From positions 415,409 to 479,408 of the forward strand of contig NZ_SULH01000001.1 of assembly GCF_007115095.1 (NCBI RefSeq): DNA of 64,000 nt, read 5' to 3'. The first letter of the stretch is position 1. Each line of letters starts with the position of its first letter. Of this stretch, positions 34,249 through 42,784 are shown one piece after another. A program made the translations under genes and the position numbers. The stretch comes from Levilactobacillus enshiensis. Its GTDB lineage: Bacteria > Bacillota > Bacilli > Lactobacillales > Lactobacillaceae. The notes beneath the pieces are model-generated. The model had not been told where the DNA came from. It saw only the letters and a program-made list of their open reading frames with translations, and did not search any database.

Positions 34249-34698
34249 ATGACGGTCGTGCAATTTTTAGTTGAGGTTACGGGCACCTATGTCGCCACGC
34301 TAGCCTTTGGGATTCTGATCAACATTCCCCGGCGCGCATTAAATGTTGGGGGCTGGATCGGTGTATTGGGCTACCTCCTGTATCGCTTTACGGTACTCGG
34401 TGGCGGGGGCTATGTCGTTGGTAATTTGCTCGGTGCGGTTGCCATTGGGGTTGCATCGCTGCAGGCGGCTAAATTTAAAAAAATGCCCATGATTCTCTTT
34501 AACATCCCAGCTATTGTCCCACTGGTCCCCGGTGGTCAAGCCTATCAAATGGTTAAGAATTTTGCCTTAGGACAGAATAGTACGGCGTTTAGCTACTTAC
34601 TACAAGTGGTGATGATCTCGGGCGCCATTGCGTTTGGGTTTCTACTATCGGAACTGGTCAATCGAGTGCAACAGCGGGTTTGGCGGCGTCACCGGTAG
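34249..34698 (+). CDS. ThrE-type exporter, small component
   Basis: C-terminal half of the split exporter (formerly DUF3815). The 149-aa protein has four to five membrane segments; it repeats the core pattern of the large component, with FNIPAIVPLVPGGQAYQMV matching GSVMPLVPGVPI there. AAGGAGG lies 10 bases before the ATG. Both components are expected to form one transporter. Confidence 0.85.
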   Translation: MTVVQFLVEVTGTYVATLAFGILINIPRRALNVGGWIGVLGYLLYRFTVLGGGGYVVGNLLGAVAIGVASLQAAKFKKMPMILFNIPAIVPLVPGGQAYQMVKNFALGQNSTAFSYLLQVVMISGAIAFGFLLSELVNRVQQRVWRRHR

Positions 34699-34726
34699 TC
34701 TTTACGAAATTCTTAAGGCGGGGGAA

Positions 34727-34766
34727 CCTAGCAATCTGGTAGTGGGGTGGTATACTCATTGCTAGG
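34727..34766. promoter_or_regulatory. perfect dyad around a -10 box before PAP2 gene
   Basis: CCTAGCAAT (34727-34735) and ATTGCTAGG (34758-34766) are exact inverse complements and flank a TATACT (34751-34756). It looks like an operator; no strong -35 is present, fitting a regulated promoter. Confidence 0.55.
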
Positions 34767-34806
34767 GGTTTTCTCAGAATCAGATTTGATGAAAGGAATT
34801 AAAATC

Positions 34807-35475
34807 ATGATGTTATTCAATCGGGACCGTGATCGGCCGTGGAAGTTTGGCCTAACAACGGTACTGTTTTTAATTGTTGCATTTTACATACAAGCACAGA
34901 ATGCCTACGTGGAGTTCTTGGATTCGTCGATCGTTGACGTGATTCAAAAGAGCCAACCAGGGTGGAAGACGTTACTCTATCGGGGGGTGACGAGCCTAGC
35001 GGAACCGAAGCTGACCATTGTGTGGGTCTTGATTCTGGCGTTTCTCTTGTGGGGCTTTAAGTTCAAGATTCCCGCGTTGTGGAGCCTGGCAACACTTGCC
35101 GGTGGGGACGTCGTGGCCACGCTGGTCAAGCATGTGATTAAGCGTGCCCGACCCGCGGCCCACTTAGCTATTGATGATGGTTATAGTTTCCCAAGTGGAC
35201 ATGTTTTTGGGACGTTCCTCCTGATTGCCATGATCTGGTTGATTCTAATTCCAATGATCAGCGCGAGTTGGAAGGCCTGGACGGTCCGCGTCATCTTAAT
35301 TATTTGGATGGGCTTAGTCATGATCTCACGGGTCTATCTCAATGCTCATTTCCCAACCGATACGATTGGGGCAATCCTGTTAGCTTACCTGTGGCTCCAG
35401 CTTGCAGAAGGACTTTACATTCGTTTGGCGCCGGCGATGCAAGGGTGGCCATTCCTGAAGAAGTCAGAGATTTAG
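34807..35475 (+). CDS. PAP2-family membrane phosphatase
   Basis: Hydrolyses a lipid phosphate or pyrophosphate at the membrane; undecaprenyl-pyrophosphate or phosphatidic acid are usual substrates. The 222-aa protein has six membrane segments and all three active-site motifs: KHVIKRARP, PSGH, and SRVYLNAHFPTD. The start at 34807 follows AAAGGA; the frame upstream crosses the promoter dyad. It is a single-gene unit between a dyad-bearing promoter and a strong terminator. Confidence 0.88.
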   Translation: MMLFNRDRDRPWKFGLTTVLFLIVAFYIQAQNAYVEFLDSSIVDVIQKSQPGWKTLLYRGVTSLAEPKLTIVWVLILAFLLWGFKFKIPALWSLATLAGGDVVATLVKHVIKRARPAAHLAIDDGYSFPSGHVFGTFLLIAMIWLILIPMISASWKAWTVRVILIIWMGLVMISRVYLNAHFPTDTIGAILLAYLWLQLAEGLYIRLAPAMQGWPFLKKSEI

Positions 35476-35482
35476 ATAAAAG

Positions 35483-35528
35483 AAAAAGACACGTGCACTT
35501 CCAGTGGGAAATGTGCGTGTCTTTTTTT
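35483..35528 (+). terminator. intrinsic terminator
   Basis: AAAAAGACACGTGCACTTCC pairs with GGAAATGTGCGTGTCTTTTT (one bulge region) and T-run. Confidence 0.9.
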
Positions 35529-35554
35529 GATGTTGAACCAAGGGTTGAAAGTTC

Positions 35555-35815
35555 CAGAGTACCTAGTCACAGCAATGGTACTAAAACTAGGCAACATAGT
35601 GGTTAAGTCGCCTTACTGGCCGGCAGATATGAGCTGGAACGGTACGAACACAGCTCGAAGCCTCATAACCCATGAATCTACAAGCTTGGATTTCCATTAA
35701 GCCAGTAAGAAGACCATTTACTGACTAAGTAGAACGATGCGTCTGAGCTCATATCTACCGACCTCTCGGCTTACGTGGTGTGCTTAGACGACTTTGAGAA
35801 CTGTAACGGTCGTTA
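35555..35815 (+). repeat. dispersed repeat module B, copy 5
   Basis: Forward copy, more diverged than the others. Outer arms AGATATGAGCT and AGCTCATATCT keep full pairing with the A-T variant. The second stem changes its inner end from CTCG/CGAG (copies 1, 2, 4) to CTCA/TGA-. The inner hairpin is weaker than in other copies. Confidence 0.88.
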
Positions 35816-35871
35816 TCAATTGAATCCAAAAATGGCAGGTAACTGTGGTCTACAGCTAGTTGCGTGATAAC

Positions 35872-36085
35872 ACACAGTCAGCGCCGGAGGAGGCCAGGGA
35901 TGGAGCCGGCCGTGAAGGGGTTGTTAGCTGGTGTTTCTAGCCAGCTTACAACCCGGGCGACTTTGGAGACACGCGGTCTTCGTGGCTTCAAAGCGAGCGA
36001 GAAGACTGGTGTTCTTCCAGTCTGAAGCGTCCCCACAGCAGGCGGAATCCCTGGCAGCCGTAGTGCGCCCAATTTAGCCTAATTT
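35872..36085 (+). repeat. dispersed repeat module A, copy 5
   Basis: Forward copy with intact ends (GCCAGGGAT and ATCCCTGGC). The T-loop hairpin reads GGGTTGTTAGCTGG...CCAGCTTACAACCC, whereas copy 1 has GTGGTGTT...TTACACCAC: both arms changed together. Confidence 0.9.
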
Positions 36086-36146
36086 AATGGTGTAAATGCT
36101 TACCAATACTGGGTTGAAGTTAAAAGGTGAACCTGTCAAATGGGTG

Positions 36147-36941
36147 CTAGTCGAGTTCACCGAGCCATTCAGTGGCAAGGTCGAGCCAGTGGGCAACGTG
36201 AGGAAGATCGGTTCCGTCACGCCAAGCAGTGACGTCGTTTGCCAAGGCTAATCCGTGGGGTCCTGCATGGAACATGTGAAGTTCGGTATCGACGTTGTGC
36301 GCCAGAGAAGCCTGCACGTAAGCGAGCGCATTTTGTACGGGAACCAAAGGATCGGCGGCCGTGACCCAGACGAAAGTTGGCACGTTGTCGTCAGTGACCA
36401 GTTTGTCGGCTGCAATTTTGGCAGGGTCATCGGTCCATGCGGCAAGCGTTGCCTCATCGTTTGGAAAGCCAGCGGCCGGTGTAATGACAGGGTAGCCGAG
36501 AATCACGGCGTGCGGTTTGATTTGGGCGGGCGTCGTATCAGCCAGTTGATTGAAGGCCGAATCATTCCAGGAATCATTGAAAAGAGCGACAATGTGACCG
36601 CCAACGGAGAATCCGGCAACGTTGATGTGGGCTGCGTCAATTTGCCAGTCTGTCGCGTTAGCTCGAATCAAGGCGAGACTTTTGGCGAGTTCAACGACTG
36701 GGGTTGGCAGGAGGGGATGACATTCTTCTGTGAATGAGTAGCGCAGGAAGAATGCTTGATAGCCCTTGGCAAACCATGCCATAGCCAGATCTTCAGCCTG
36801 TTGCTCAGGAATGTGCGTATACGACCCACCGGGAACGATGATGATGGCCGGATAAGTGGCCGTGTCGTCATGTGGGTGACGTAGGTAGCCTTGTAAGTAA
36901 GCAGCAGAATCGTTAGCGAGTGCTTGGGTGATAATTTTCAA
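36147..36941 (-). CDS. alpha/beta hydrolase, esterase (BD-FAE / acetylxylan-esterase-like)
   Basis: Carboxylesterase of unknown natural substrate. The 264-aa protein has an oxyanion region PGGSYTHIPEQQAE, the nucleophile in GFSVGGH, the Asp in TAADPLVP and the His in HAGPHGLAL, so the catalytic triad is complete. No signal peptide, so cytoplasmic. The start is TTG at 36941, with GGAGG 8 bases upstream; no ATG fits better. It faces the repeat copy 5 convergently and is divergent from the next acetyltransferase gene. Confidence 0.82.
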   Translation of the reverse strand: MKIITQALANDSAAYLQGYLRHPHDDTATYPAIIIVPGGSYTHIPEQQAEDLAMAWFAKGYQAFFLRYSFTEECHPLLPTPVVELAKSLALIRANATDWQIDAAHINVAGFSVGGHIVALFNDSWNDSAFNQLADTTPAQIKPHAVILGYPVITPAAGFPNDEATLAAWTDDPAKIAADKLVTDDNVPTFVWVTAADPLVPVQNALAYVQASLAHNVDTELHMFHAGPHGLALANDVTAWRDGTDLPHVAHWLDLATEWLGELD

Positions 36942-37048
36942 ATGTGAAACCTCCCAAATAAGCTATAATAAACTTATTGTACCACGCGTTCGGACAAATG
37001 CTTTTGAATGAGTCAGCAATTTAGAACCGTTTGAAAAGAGGAATAAGA

Positions 37049-37579
37049 ATGCAAAATGTGATTGAAACGGCGCGACTGCGGCTACGACCGTTAACGGAAA
37101 GTGATCTCCCAGATTATCAGCGGTTAATGATGATGCCGGTCTTAAACGAAGCTAACGGCGGCAACGTGACCCCCACGCCAGCCGATGTTGCCCAGTGGTT
37201 AACGGCGGACCGGCAAAGTCCGTATGCCTTTGCCATTGAGGAGCGGGCCACGTCACGCTTTATGGGAACAGTCTTGTATTACGCCCACGATTTGGCGACG
37301 AGCAAGCTAGAGTATGATGTCGGCTACTTCCTGGATCCAGCAGATTGGGGTCAGGGAATTATGCCAGAGGCGCTTCAGGCGAGTCTAAAATTGGTCGGTC
37401 AGGCCGGTTCCGCCGACCAGATTGTTTGGGCAACGTGTTTGTTAGCGAATAAACGGTCACGTCGCGTTTTAGAAAAACTGGGGTTCGCAATGGTTGATGA
37501 CCACTTTATGGCGCCCGGGGGTGCTGGCTTGACGCCGGTACCACAGTATCTATTCCGGTTAGTGGTCACCCCAGGGTAG
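37049..37579 (+). CDS. GNAT acetyltransferase, RimJ/RimL type
   Basis: Acetylates a protein N-terminus or small molecule. The 176-aa protein opens with IETARLRLRPLTESDLPDYQRLM, typical for the RimJ/RimL group, and has YDVGYFLDPADWGQGIMPEAL for the acetyl-CoA loop and NKRSRRVLEKLGFAM near the end. ATG at 37049 follows AGAGGA. Substrate unknown. Confidence 0.82.
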   Translation: MQNVIETARLRLRPLTESDLPDYQRLMMMPVLNEANGGNVTPTPADVAQWLTADRQSPYAFAIEERATSRFMGTVLYYAHDLATSKLEYDVGYFLDPADWGQGIMPEALQASLKLVGQAGSADQIVWATCLLANKRSRRVLEKLGFAMVDDHFMAPGGAGLTPVPQYLFRLVVTPG

Positions 37580-37664
37580 AGGGTTAGCGCACAATATTGG
37601 CTTATCAATTTGTAAGATTAACCAAACATGAGTAAAAATAATTGATTTTAATTGCAATTTAATA

Positions 37665-37693
37665 TTGCAATTTGAAAAAGACATGCGTATACT
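37665..37693 (+). promoter_or_regulatory. promoter of riboswitch-lysP
   Basis: TTGCAA (37665-37670), 17-base spacer, TATACT (37688-37693). ATTGCAAT palindromes repeat just upstream (from 37651). Confidence 0.8.
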
Positions 37694-37705
37694 ACGTTAT
37701 ATCGA

Positions 37706-37947
37706 ATAGAAGAGGCGCGACCAACAAGAGTCGCTTTCCCAAGATGGGTCACATCAGAGCGGGAGAGTTAAAGGGGCGGTCGCCGAAACTTGGACGTGAG
37801 GACATAGCGGACAGGTTGGGTCCTGGTTTAACAGATCAGGGACTGTCGCAGCCAAATATGGGTTGCGGGGCGCTTTCAACGATATTGACTTGGAATAATG
37901 AACTTTCCAATCTCTTTCGCGGGCTTTTATTGCGAAGGAGATTTTTT
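37706..37947 (+). promoter_or_regulatory. lysine riboswitch (L box) with terminator
   Basis: The leader has the known L-box landmarks in order: AGAGGCGC (37711), the GGGCGGTCGCCGAAACT region (about 37775-37790) and GGGACTGTCGCAGCC (37839), with GCGCTTTC closing the aptamer near 37877. A terminator follows (AATCTCTTTCGC, 37909, with GCGAAGGAGATT and TTTT). Known mechanism: lysine stabilises the aptamer and lets the terminator form, shutting off lysP. The lysine permease downstream fits exactly. Confidence 0.9.
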
Positions 37948-38003
37948 AGTTTCACTGGGTCGTTTCGAGGAAGTCCTTCTAAAATAAGAAGGAGGAAATA
38001 GTT

Positions 38004-39509
38004 ATGGAACAGAGTATGACAAATGCAACAACCAGCGAGGCCTCTGATCAGGTTAAGCGGGGACTCAAGACGCGCCATGTTTCGATGATCGCGTTAGGTG
38101 GCTGTATCGGGACGGGGTTATTCGTCGCTAGTGGGTCGGCAATTTCAACTGCCGGTCCTGGTGGTGCACTGGCTGCCTATGTGGCCATGGGGTTAATGGT
38201 CTATTTCCTGATGACTAGTCTAGGTGAAATGGCAACGAACATGCCAATTTCAGGTTCATTTGCGGCTTATTCCGCGAAGTATGTTGATCCAGCTTTAGGG
38301 TTTGCCATGGGCTGGAACTACTGGTTTAACTGGGCAATCACTGTGGCGGTTGATATTTCAACCGCAGCCTTGGTCATGAAGTTCTGGTTACCCGGCGTTC
38401 CCGGTTGGATCTGGAGTGCCGTGGCCTTAGGAATCGTCTTCTTGATCAATGCTTTAGCCGTTCAAGCTTTCGGGGAAACCGAGTTTTGGATGTCTTTGAT
38501 CAAGGTCGTCACGATCTTCGTCTTCTTAGCCGTTGGGTTAATGACCATCGTCGGCATTATGGGGGGACACGCTACTGGCTTAGAAAACTTCACTTACAAG
38601 CAAGCCCCATTTGTTGGTGGCTTCCCCGCAATTCTGAGTGTCTTCGTGGTTGCTGGGTTCTCGTTCCAAGGAACTGAATTGGTTGGGATTACTGCTGGTG
38701 AATCTGAAGATCCAGCACACAGTGTTCCCAAGGCCATCAATTCCGTATTCTGGCGGATTATCTTATTCTACATTTTAGCTATCTTTGTGATTGCCGCCGT
38801 ATTGCCTTACACCAGCAAGGACCTGTTGGGGTCTTCTGCAAGTGACATTGCGATCAGTCCCTTCACGTTGGTCTTCCAACGTGCCGGCTTGGCTGCTGCC
38901 GCTAGTGTGATGAATGCCGTTATCTTGACGTCAGTGATTTCCGCTGCGAACTCTGGAATGTATGCATCCACGCGGATGTTGTACTCTCTGTCTAAGGAAG
39001 GCTACGCACCACAATTGTTTGAACGAACGGGGAAGAATGGGATTCCTTACCCAGCCTTGTTTGCCACCACAATCGTTGCAGCCTTGACCTTCGTCAGCAG
39101 CATTGCTGGTCCAAAGATCTACATGTGGTTAGTGGCCGCTAGTGGGTTGACTGGCTTCATCGCTTGGTTTGGGATTGCACTGTCTCACTACCGGTTCCGT
39201 CGCGCATTCATCAAGCAAGGACACAAGTTGTCTGAATTGAGTTACCATGCCAAGTGGTTCCCAATTGGGCCGATCTTAGCCTTGGTCTTGTGTGTGGCAG
39301 TGATCGTGGGTCAAGATCCACAATCCTTCTTCTCAGGTAACTGGGAACAAGTTCTGATCACCTACATCAGTGTGCCATTAGTCTTGATCCTGTACATTGG
39401 CTACAAGATCAAGAAGCACACCAAGCTAATTCCACTCAGTGAAGTTGACGTGGCACCGGTCCACAAGGACGGCACGTTAAAGGAAGCTAAGGTTACGTCA
39501 AACGATTAA
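38004..39509 (+). CDS. lysP: lysine-specific permease (APC family)
   Basis: Proton-coupled lysine uptake. The 501-aa protein has 12 membrane helices and the amino-acid permease signatures: MIALGGCIGTGLFVASG in helix 1, GEMATNMPISGSFAAYSAKYVDPALGFAMGWNYW, and GFSFQGTELVGITAGESEDP. AAGGAGG lies 8 bases before the ATG. The upstream lysine riboswitch makes the substrate nearly certain. Confidence 0.94.
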   Translation: MEQSMTNATTSEASDQVKRGLKTRHVSMIALGGCIGTGLFVASGSAISTAGPGGALAAYVAMGLMVYFLMTSLGEMATNMPISGSFAAYSAKYVDPALGFAMGWNYWFNWAITVAVDISTAALVMKFWLPGVPGWIWSAVALGIVFLINALAVQAFGETEFWMSLIKVVTIFVFLAVGLMTIVGIMGGHATGLENFTYKQAPFVGGFPAILSVFVVAGFSFQGTELVGITAGESEDPAHSVPKAINSVFWRIILFYILAIFVIAAVLPYTSKDLLGSSASDIAISPFTLVFQRAGLAAAASVMNAVILTSVISAANSGMYASTRMLYSLSKEGYAPQLFERTGKNGIPYPALFATTIVAALTFVSSIAGPKIYMWLVAASGLTGFIAWFGIALSHYRFRRAFIKQGHKLSELSYHAKWFPIGPILALVLCVAVIVGQDPQSFFSGNWEQVLITYISVPLVLILYIGYKIKKHTKLIPLSEVDVAPVHKDGTLKEAKVTSND

Positions 39510-39552
39510 AACATCAAAAAACGTGTGGGCACACGAAAAATTTAAATAAATT

Positions 39553-39597
39553 GGAGCGGCGACTGGTCGGGGAAATCCCCACTGGGCGCCGCTTCTT
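39553..39597 (+). terminator. possible terminator after lysP
   Basis: GGAGCGGCG...CGCCGCTTC stem with inner GGGG...CCCC, followed by only a short T-rich tail. Confidence 0.45.
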
Positions 39598-39647
39598 GTC
39601 CGTCGATAACCCAAAACACGCAAACCGGCCATGCCGAATTTGGGACA

Positions 39648-39685
39648 ACATATTGTCTTTTAGGAATGAGGTTGGTACAATATGT
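39648..39685. promoter_or_regulatory. promoter with perfect dyad before deoxynucleoside kinase
   Basis: TTGTCT (39653-39658), 17-base spacer, TACAAT (39676-39681). ACATATTGT (39648-39656) and ACAATATGT (39677-39685) are exact inverse complements; one covers the -35 and the other the -10. Confidence 0.65.
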
Positions 39686-39793
39686 GGTGTTGAATTTTTT
39701 TGAGTCTATTTGCAAGCTGAATGGACAGTAGGAACCAGTAAACAGTTGTAGTGCCGGGGTGTCCGGCACGTCGTTATTTAAAGGAGAGATTGC

Positions 39794-40426
39794 ATGCTTG
39801 TATTATCCGGAACCATTGGCGCCGGCAAAACGAGTCTGACCACTTTGTTAGCCGAACATTTACACAAACCAGCTTTTTACGAATCAGTCGATGACAATAA
39901 AATTTTGCCGTTGTTCTACCAAAATCCTCAAAAGTATGCTTTCTTATTACAAATCTACTTTTTAAACAAGCGTTTGGACAGCATCAAGGCCGCTAATGCC
40001 GATGATGAAAGTGTCTTGGATCGTTCGATCTTTGAAGACTCCCTGCTCTTTCACTTGAATGCTGACCTGGGACGGGCAACGAGCACGGAAGTTGACATCT
40101 ATGACTCCCTGTTGGCGAACATGATGCAAGAATTGCCCGACGCGATGCACAAGAAGAACCCAGACTTATTGATTCACATCAACATCTCCTTTGAAACGAT
40201 GTTGGAACGGATCAAGAAACGTGGCCGTTCTTACGAACAGATCGATCATGATCCAAGCCTGTATGAATACTATCAACAACTCGATCAACGTTACGTGAAC
40301 TGGTACAATAACTACGACAAGTCACCTAAGATGCAAATTGATGGTGACAAGTTGGACTTTGTTGAAAACCCAGCTGCGCGTGCAGAAGTTTTACATTTGA
40401 TCGATGAAAAGATTGCGTCACTTTAG
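39794..40426 (+). CDS. deoxynucleoside kinase (dAdo/dGuo kinase type)
   Basis: Phosphorylates deoxynucleosides in nucleotide salvage. The 210-aa protein has the P-loop GTIGAGKTS at residues 6-14, the DRS motif in ESVLDRSIFEDSLLF and the lid arginines in ERIKKRGRSYEQ, as in lactobacillar dAK/dGK. Those enzymes work as heterodimers in some species; only one gene is present here. AAAGGAGAG precedes the ATG. A small GCCGG...CCGGC hairpin lies in the leader. Confidence 0.86.
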   Translation: MLVLSGTIGAGKTSLTTLLAEHLHKPAFYESVDDNKILPLFYQNPQKYAFLLQIYFLNKRLDSIKAANADDESVLDRSIFEDSLLFHLNADLGRATSTEVDIYDSLLANMMQELPDAMHKKNPDLLIHINISFETMLERIKKRGRSYEQIDHDPSLYEYYQQLDQRYVNWYNNYDKSPKMQIDGDKLDFVENPAARAEVLHLIDEKIASL

Positions 40427-40429
40427 TCG

Positions 40430-40458
40430 TTGTCATCGCCGTGGAAATGCGGTATGAT
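40430..40458 (+). promoter_or_regulatory. promoter of T-box-serS
   Basis: TTGTCA (40430-40435), 17-base spacer, TATGAT (40453-40458). Confidence 0.78.
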
Positions 40459-40464
40459 ATGACC

Positions 40465-40680
40465 TATCAACAAACACGTTAGGTGCCTATTTCAGTAGAC
40501 GGCCAGAGAAGCGGGGGAAGCTGCAAACCGCGACGTCGAACATTCCAGCACTAAAAAAAGTGGGCGGGTAATGCCGCACGGTGCAGACCGTTATCATGTT
40601 CAAGGGTGTAACTGGGCGACCAGTTGCGAACTTGGGTGGTACCGCGAAGGTCTTCGTCCCATGTGACGGAGGCTTTTTTT
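40465..40680 (+). promoter_or_regulatory. T-box leader (serine) with terminator
   Basis: The T-box core GGGTGGTACCGCG (40634-40646) is perfect and an AGAGAA element lies at 40505. The terminator pairs GTCTTCGTC (40650-40658) with GACGGAGGC (40665-40673), then seven T. Candidate serine specifier codons TCC (40544-40546) and AGC (40547-40549) are adjacent; the exact one needs a fold. Known mechanism: uncharged tRNA-Ser stabilises the antiterminator and turns serS on. Confidence 0.88.
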
Positions 40681-40715
40681 GTATCATCCGTGAAATTGAA
40701 GGGAGAAATAGAGAG

Positions 40716-41987
40716 ATGTTAGATTTAAAGTTGATTCGGAATGAAACAGATTTTGTTAAAGAAAAATTGGCAACCCGGGGCGTCGACCCAGCTGACATTG
40801 ACAACTTATTAGCCTTAGACAAGCAACGTCGAGACTTGATCGTGAAGAGTGAAAACATGAAGGCCCAACGCAACACGGTGTCCGATGAGATCTCACAATT
40901 GAAGCGTAACAAGCAAGACGCAGATGACAAGATTACTGAAATGCGTCAAGTGAGCGCCGATATCAAGGAAATTGATACGGAACTCGACACGTTAAAAGCT
41001 CAAGTCCACGATGCAGCGGCACACTTGCCAAATATTCCTAACGACAACGTTCCCGTTGGCCTGACCGAAGATGGCAGTGTTGAAATCCGTAAGTGGGGCG
41101 AAAAGCCTAACATGGACTTTACCCCTAAGGCACACTATGACTTAGGTGAAGATTTAGGCATCTTGGACTTTGAGGCTGGTGCCAAGGTCTCCGGAAGTCG
41201 TTACCTCTATTACTTAGGCTTGGGTGCACGTTTGGAACGGGCCGTCTATAACTTCTTCTTGGACGAAAACACCAAGGCGGGCTTCAAGGAAGTTCTGCCA
41301 CCTTACATCGTCAATGATGACTCCATGTACGGGACGGGTCAATTCCCTAAGTTCAAGCAAGATGTTTACCAATTACGTGACGAAGACATGACGCTGATTC
41401 CAACGGCCGAAGTGCCATTGGTCAACTACTACCGTGATGAAGTGATCCCAGAAGCGGACCTGCCAGTCTGGTTCACGGCCTTAACACCAGCATTCCGGTC
41501 AGAAGCCGGTAGTGCCGGTCGGGATACCCGTGGCTTGATTCGCTTACACCAATTTAACAAGGTCGAAATGGTTAAGTTCTGTAAGCCAGAAAACTCATGG
41601 GACGAACTTGAGGCGTTGACGAAGCACGCTGAGGACCTCTTACAGAAGTTAGGCCTGGCTTACCATGTTATTACGCTTACGACGAGTGACATGAGCTTTA
41701 CGGCTGCCATGACGCACGATTTGGAAGTCTGGTTCCCAGAGCAAAACACGTACCGTGAAATTTCTAGTTGTTCCAACACCACGGACTTCCAGGCGCGGCG
41801 GGCACACATCCAGTACCGTGACGACAACGGTAAGTTGCAATACGTGCATGCACTGAATGGATCTGGTTTGGCCGTTGGTCGGACCGTTGCTGCTATTTTG
41901 GAAAACTACCAAAATGCAGATGGCACGGTAACTATCCCAGAAGTTTTAGTACCATACATGGGTGGCGTCACCAAAATCACCAAGTAA
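40716..41987 (+). CDS. serS: seryl-tRNA synthetase
   Basis: Charges tRNA-Ser (and tRNA-Sec where present). The 423-aa class II synthetase has the N-terminal coiled-coil tRNA-binding arm (about residues 30-100), motif 2 in [16 protein letters not shown] followed by [11 protein letters not shown], and motif 3 in [20 protein letters not shown] at 40716 lies downstream of GGGAG and of the T-box terminator. Length is normal. Confidence 0.97.
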   Translation: MLDLKLIRNETDFVKEKLATRGVDPADIDNLLALDKQRRDLIVKSENMKAQRNTVSDEISQLKRNKQDADDKITEMRQVSADIKEIDTELDTLKAQVHDAAAHLPNIPNDNVPVGLTEDGSVEIRKWGEKPNMDFTPKAHYDLGEDLGILDFEAGAKVSGSRYLYYLGLGARLERAVYNFFLDENTKAGFKEVLPPYIVNDDSMYGTGQFPKFKQDVYQLRDEDMTLIPTAEVPLVNYYRDEVIPEADLPVWFTALTPAFRSEAGSAGRDTRGLIRLHQFNKVEMVKFCKPENSWDELEALTKHAEDLLQKLGLAYHVITLTTSDMSFTAAMTHDLEVWFPEQNTYREISSCSNTTDFQARRAHIQYRDDNGKLQYVHALNGSGLAVGRTVAAILENYQNADGTVTIPEVLVPYMGGVTKITK

Positions 41988-42003
41988 TCCAAGTTAAAAT
42001 GAT

Positions 42004-42046
42004 GAAGTTCCTGCTGATGACGAGAGTCGTTGGTGGGAACTTTTTT
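42004..42046 (+). terminator. intrinsic terminator of serS
   Basis: AAGTTCC...GGGAACTT stem with inner ACG...CGT, then TTTTTT. Confidence 0.82.
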
Positions 42047-42479
42047 AGTTATAGACGGTAGCTACTTGACCTGATTACGCGTTTTTAGGGGCTGTGGGGG
42101 TTATTTGAAATGGAAGTGGATGTTGGTGGAAAATGGGATTAGCTGGCGTGAGCAGGGAGAGAATGGATAAACAGCCACTCCAGTCCCCACCTTAAGGGTG
42201 AGCGGGATCACGCTGCTTATCCAAACCAAATACATTGGTATCTCGAGAAGGATAGCTAGGGGAGCACGGGATACAGGCGATTAAACGATGCTCTTTTCCA
42301 GCAATAAAGCCAGTCATGAAGCGGGGTTCAAGCCGGGAAAGCCAGTTTTTAAAACTTTTTGCAAAAAAATTCAAAAAAGGTCTAGCTTTTTTTCTGGGGA
42401 TACGATACAATATTATTTGTTGTTACGAGAGTAGTTATTCAGTTCACGAATATTTATTCAAAACAATTTAAAAAAGTGG
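42047..42479. other. gene-free region before tRNA cluster
   Basis: No credible coding frame. A reverse-strand frame of 72 codons (42192-42410) begins at TTG without a ribosome binding site. I see no repeat module or terminator here. Confidence 0.5.
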
Positions 42480-42508
42480 TTGACAAGTTTTCGTCGGCAT
42501 GGTAAATT
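42480..42508 (+). promoter_or_regulatory. promoter of the tRNA cluster
   Basis: TTGACA (42480-42485), 17-base spacer, TAAATT (42503-42508), about 50 bases before the first tRNA. A TATAAT at 42508-42513 is better in sequence but has a 22-base spacer. Confidence 0.7.
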
Positions 42509-42556
42509 ATAATAGTTGTTTCGATTGAGAGAGTTGTTTCTCAGTTCGGATGATAT

Positions 42557-42629
42557 GGAGGATTAGCTCAGTTGGGAGAGCGTCTGCCTTACAAGCAGAG
42601 GGTCACAGGTTCGAGCCCTGTATCCTCCA
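42557..42629 (+). tRNA. tRNA-Val (TAC)
   Basis: 73-base cloverleaf with acceptor GGAGGAT/ATCCTCC, anticodon TAC in loop CTTACAA; CCA not encoded. Confidence 0.95.
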
Positions 42630-42666
42630 TTGGGACCTAGGTCCCTGGCGTTAGTTCGCCAACGTT

Positions 42667-42748
42667 GCAGGTGTGGCGGAACTGGCAGACGCGCTAGATT
42701 TAGGTTCTAGTGTCTTATGACGTGGGGGTTCGAGTCCCTTCACCTGCA
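42667..42748 (+). tRNA. tRNA-Leu (TAG)
   Basis: 82-base class II tRNA with long variable arm; acceptor GCAGGTG/CACCTGC; anticodon TAG in loop TTTAGGT. Confidence 0.95.
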
Positions 42749-42784
42749 TTAACCAAATATTGCAAAATATTGTTAAAATATTTT

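Noticed and set aside
37672-38001. Forward frame of about 109 codons before lysP
   Set aside because: It covers the lysine riboswitch and its terminator; the pattern is RNA structure, not coding.
42192-42410. Reverse-strand frame of 72 codons before the tRNA cluster
   Set aside because: Starts at TTG with no ribosome binding site and no recognisable motif.
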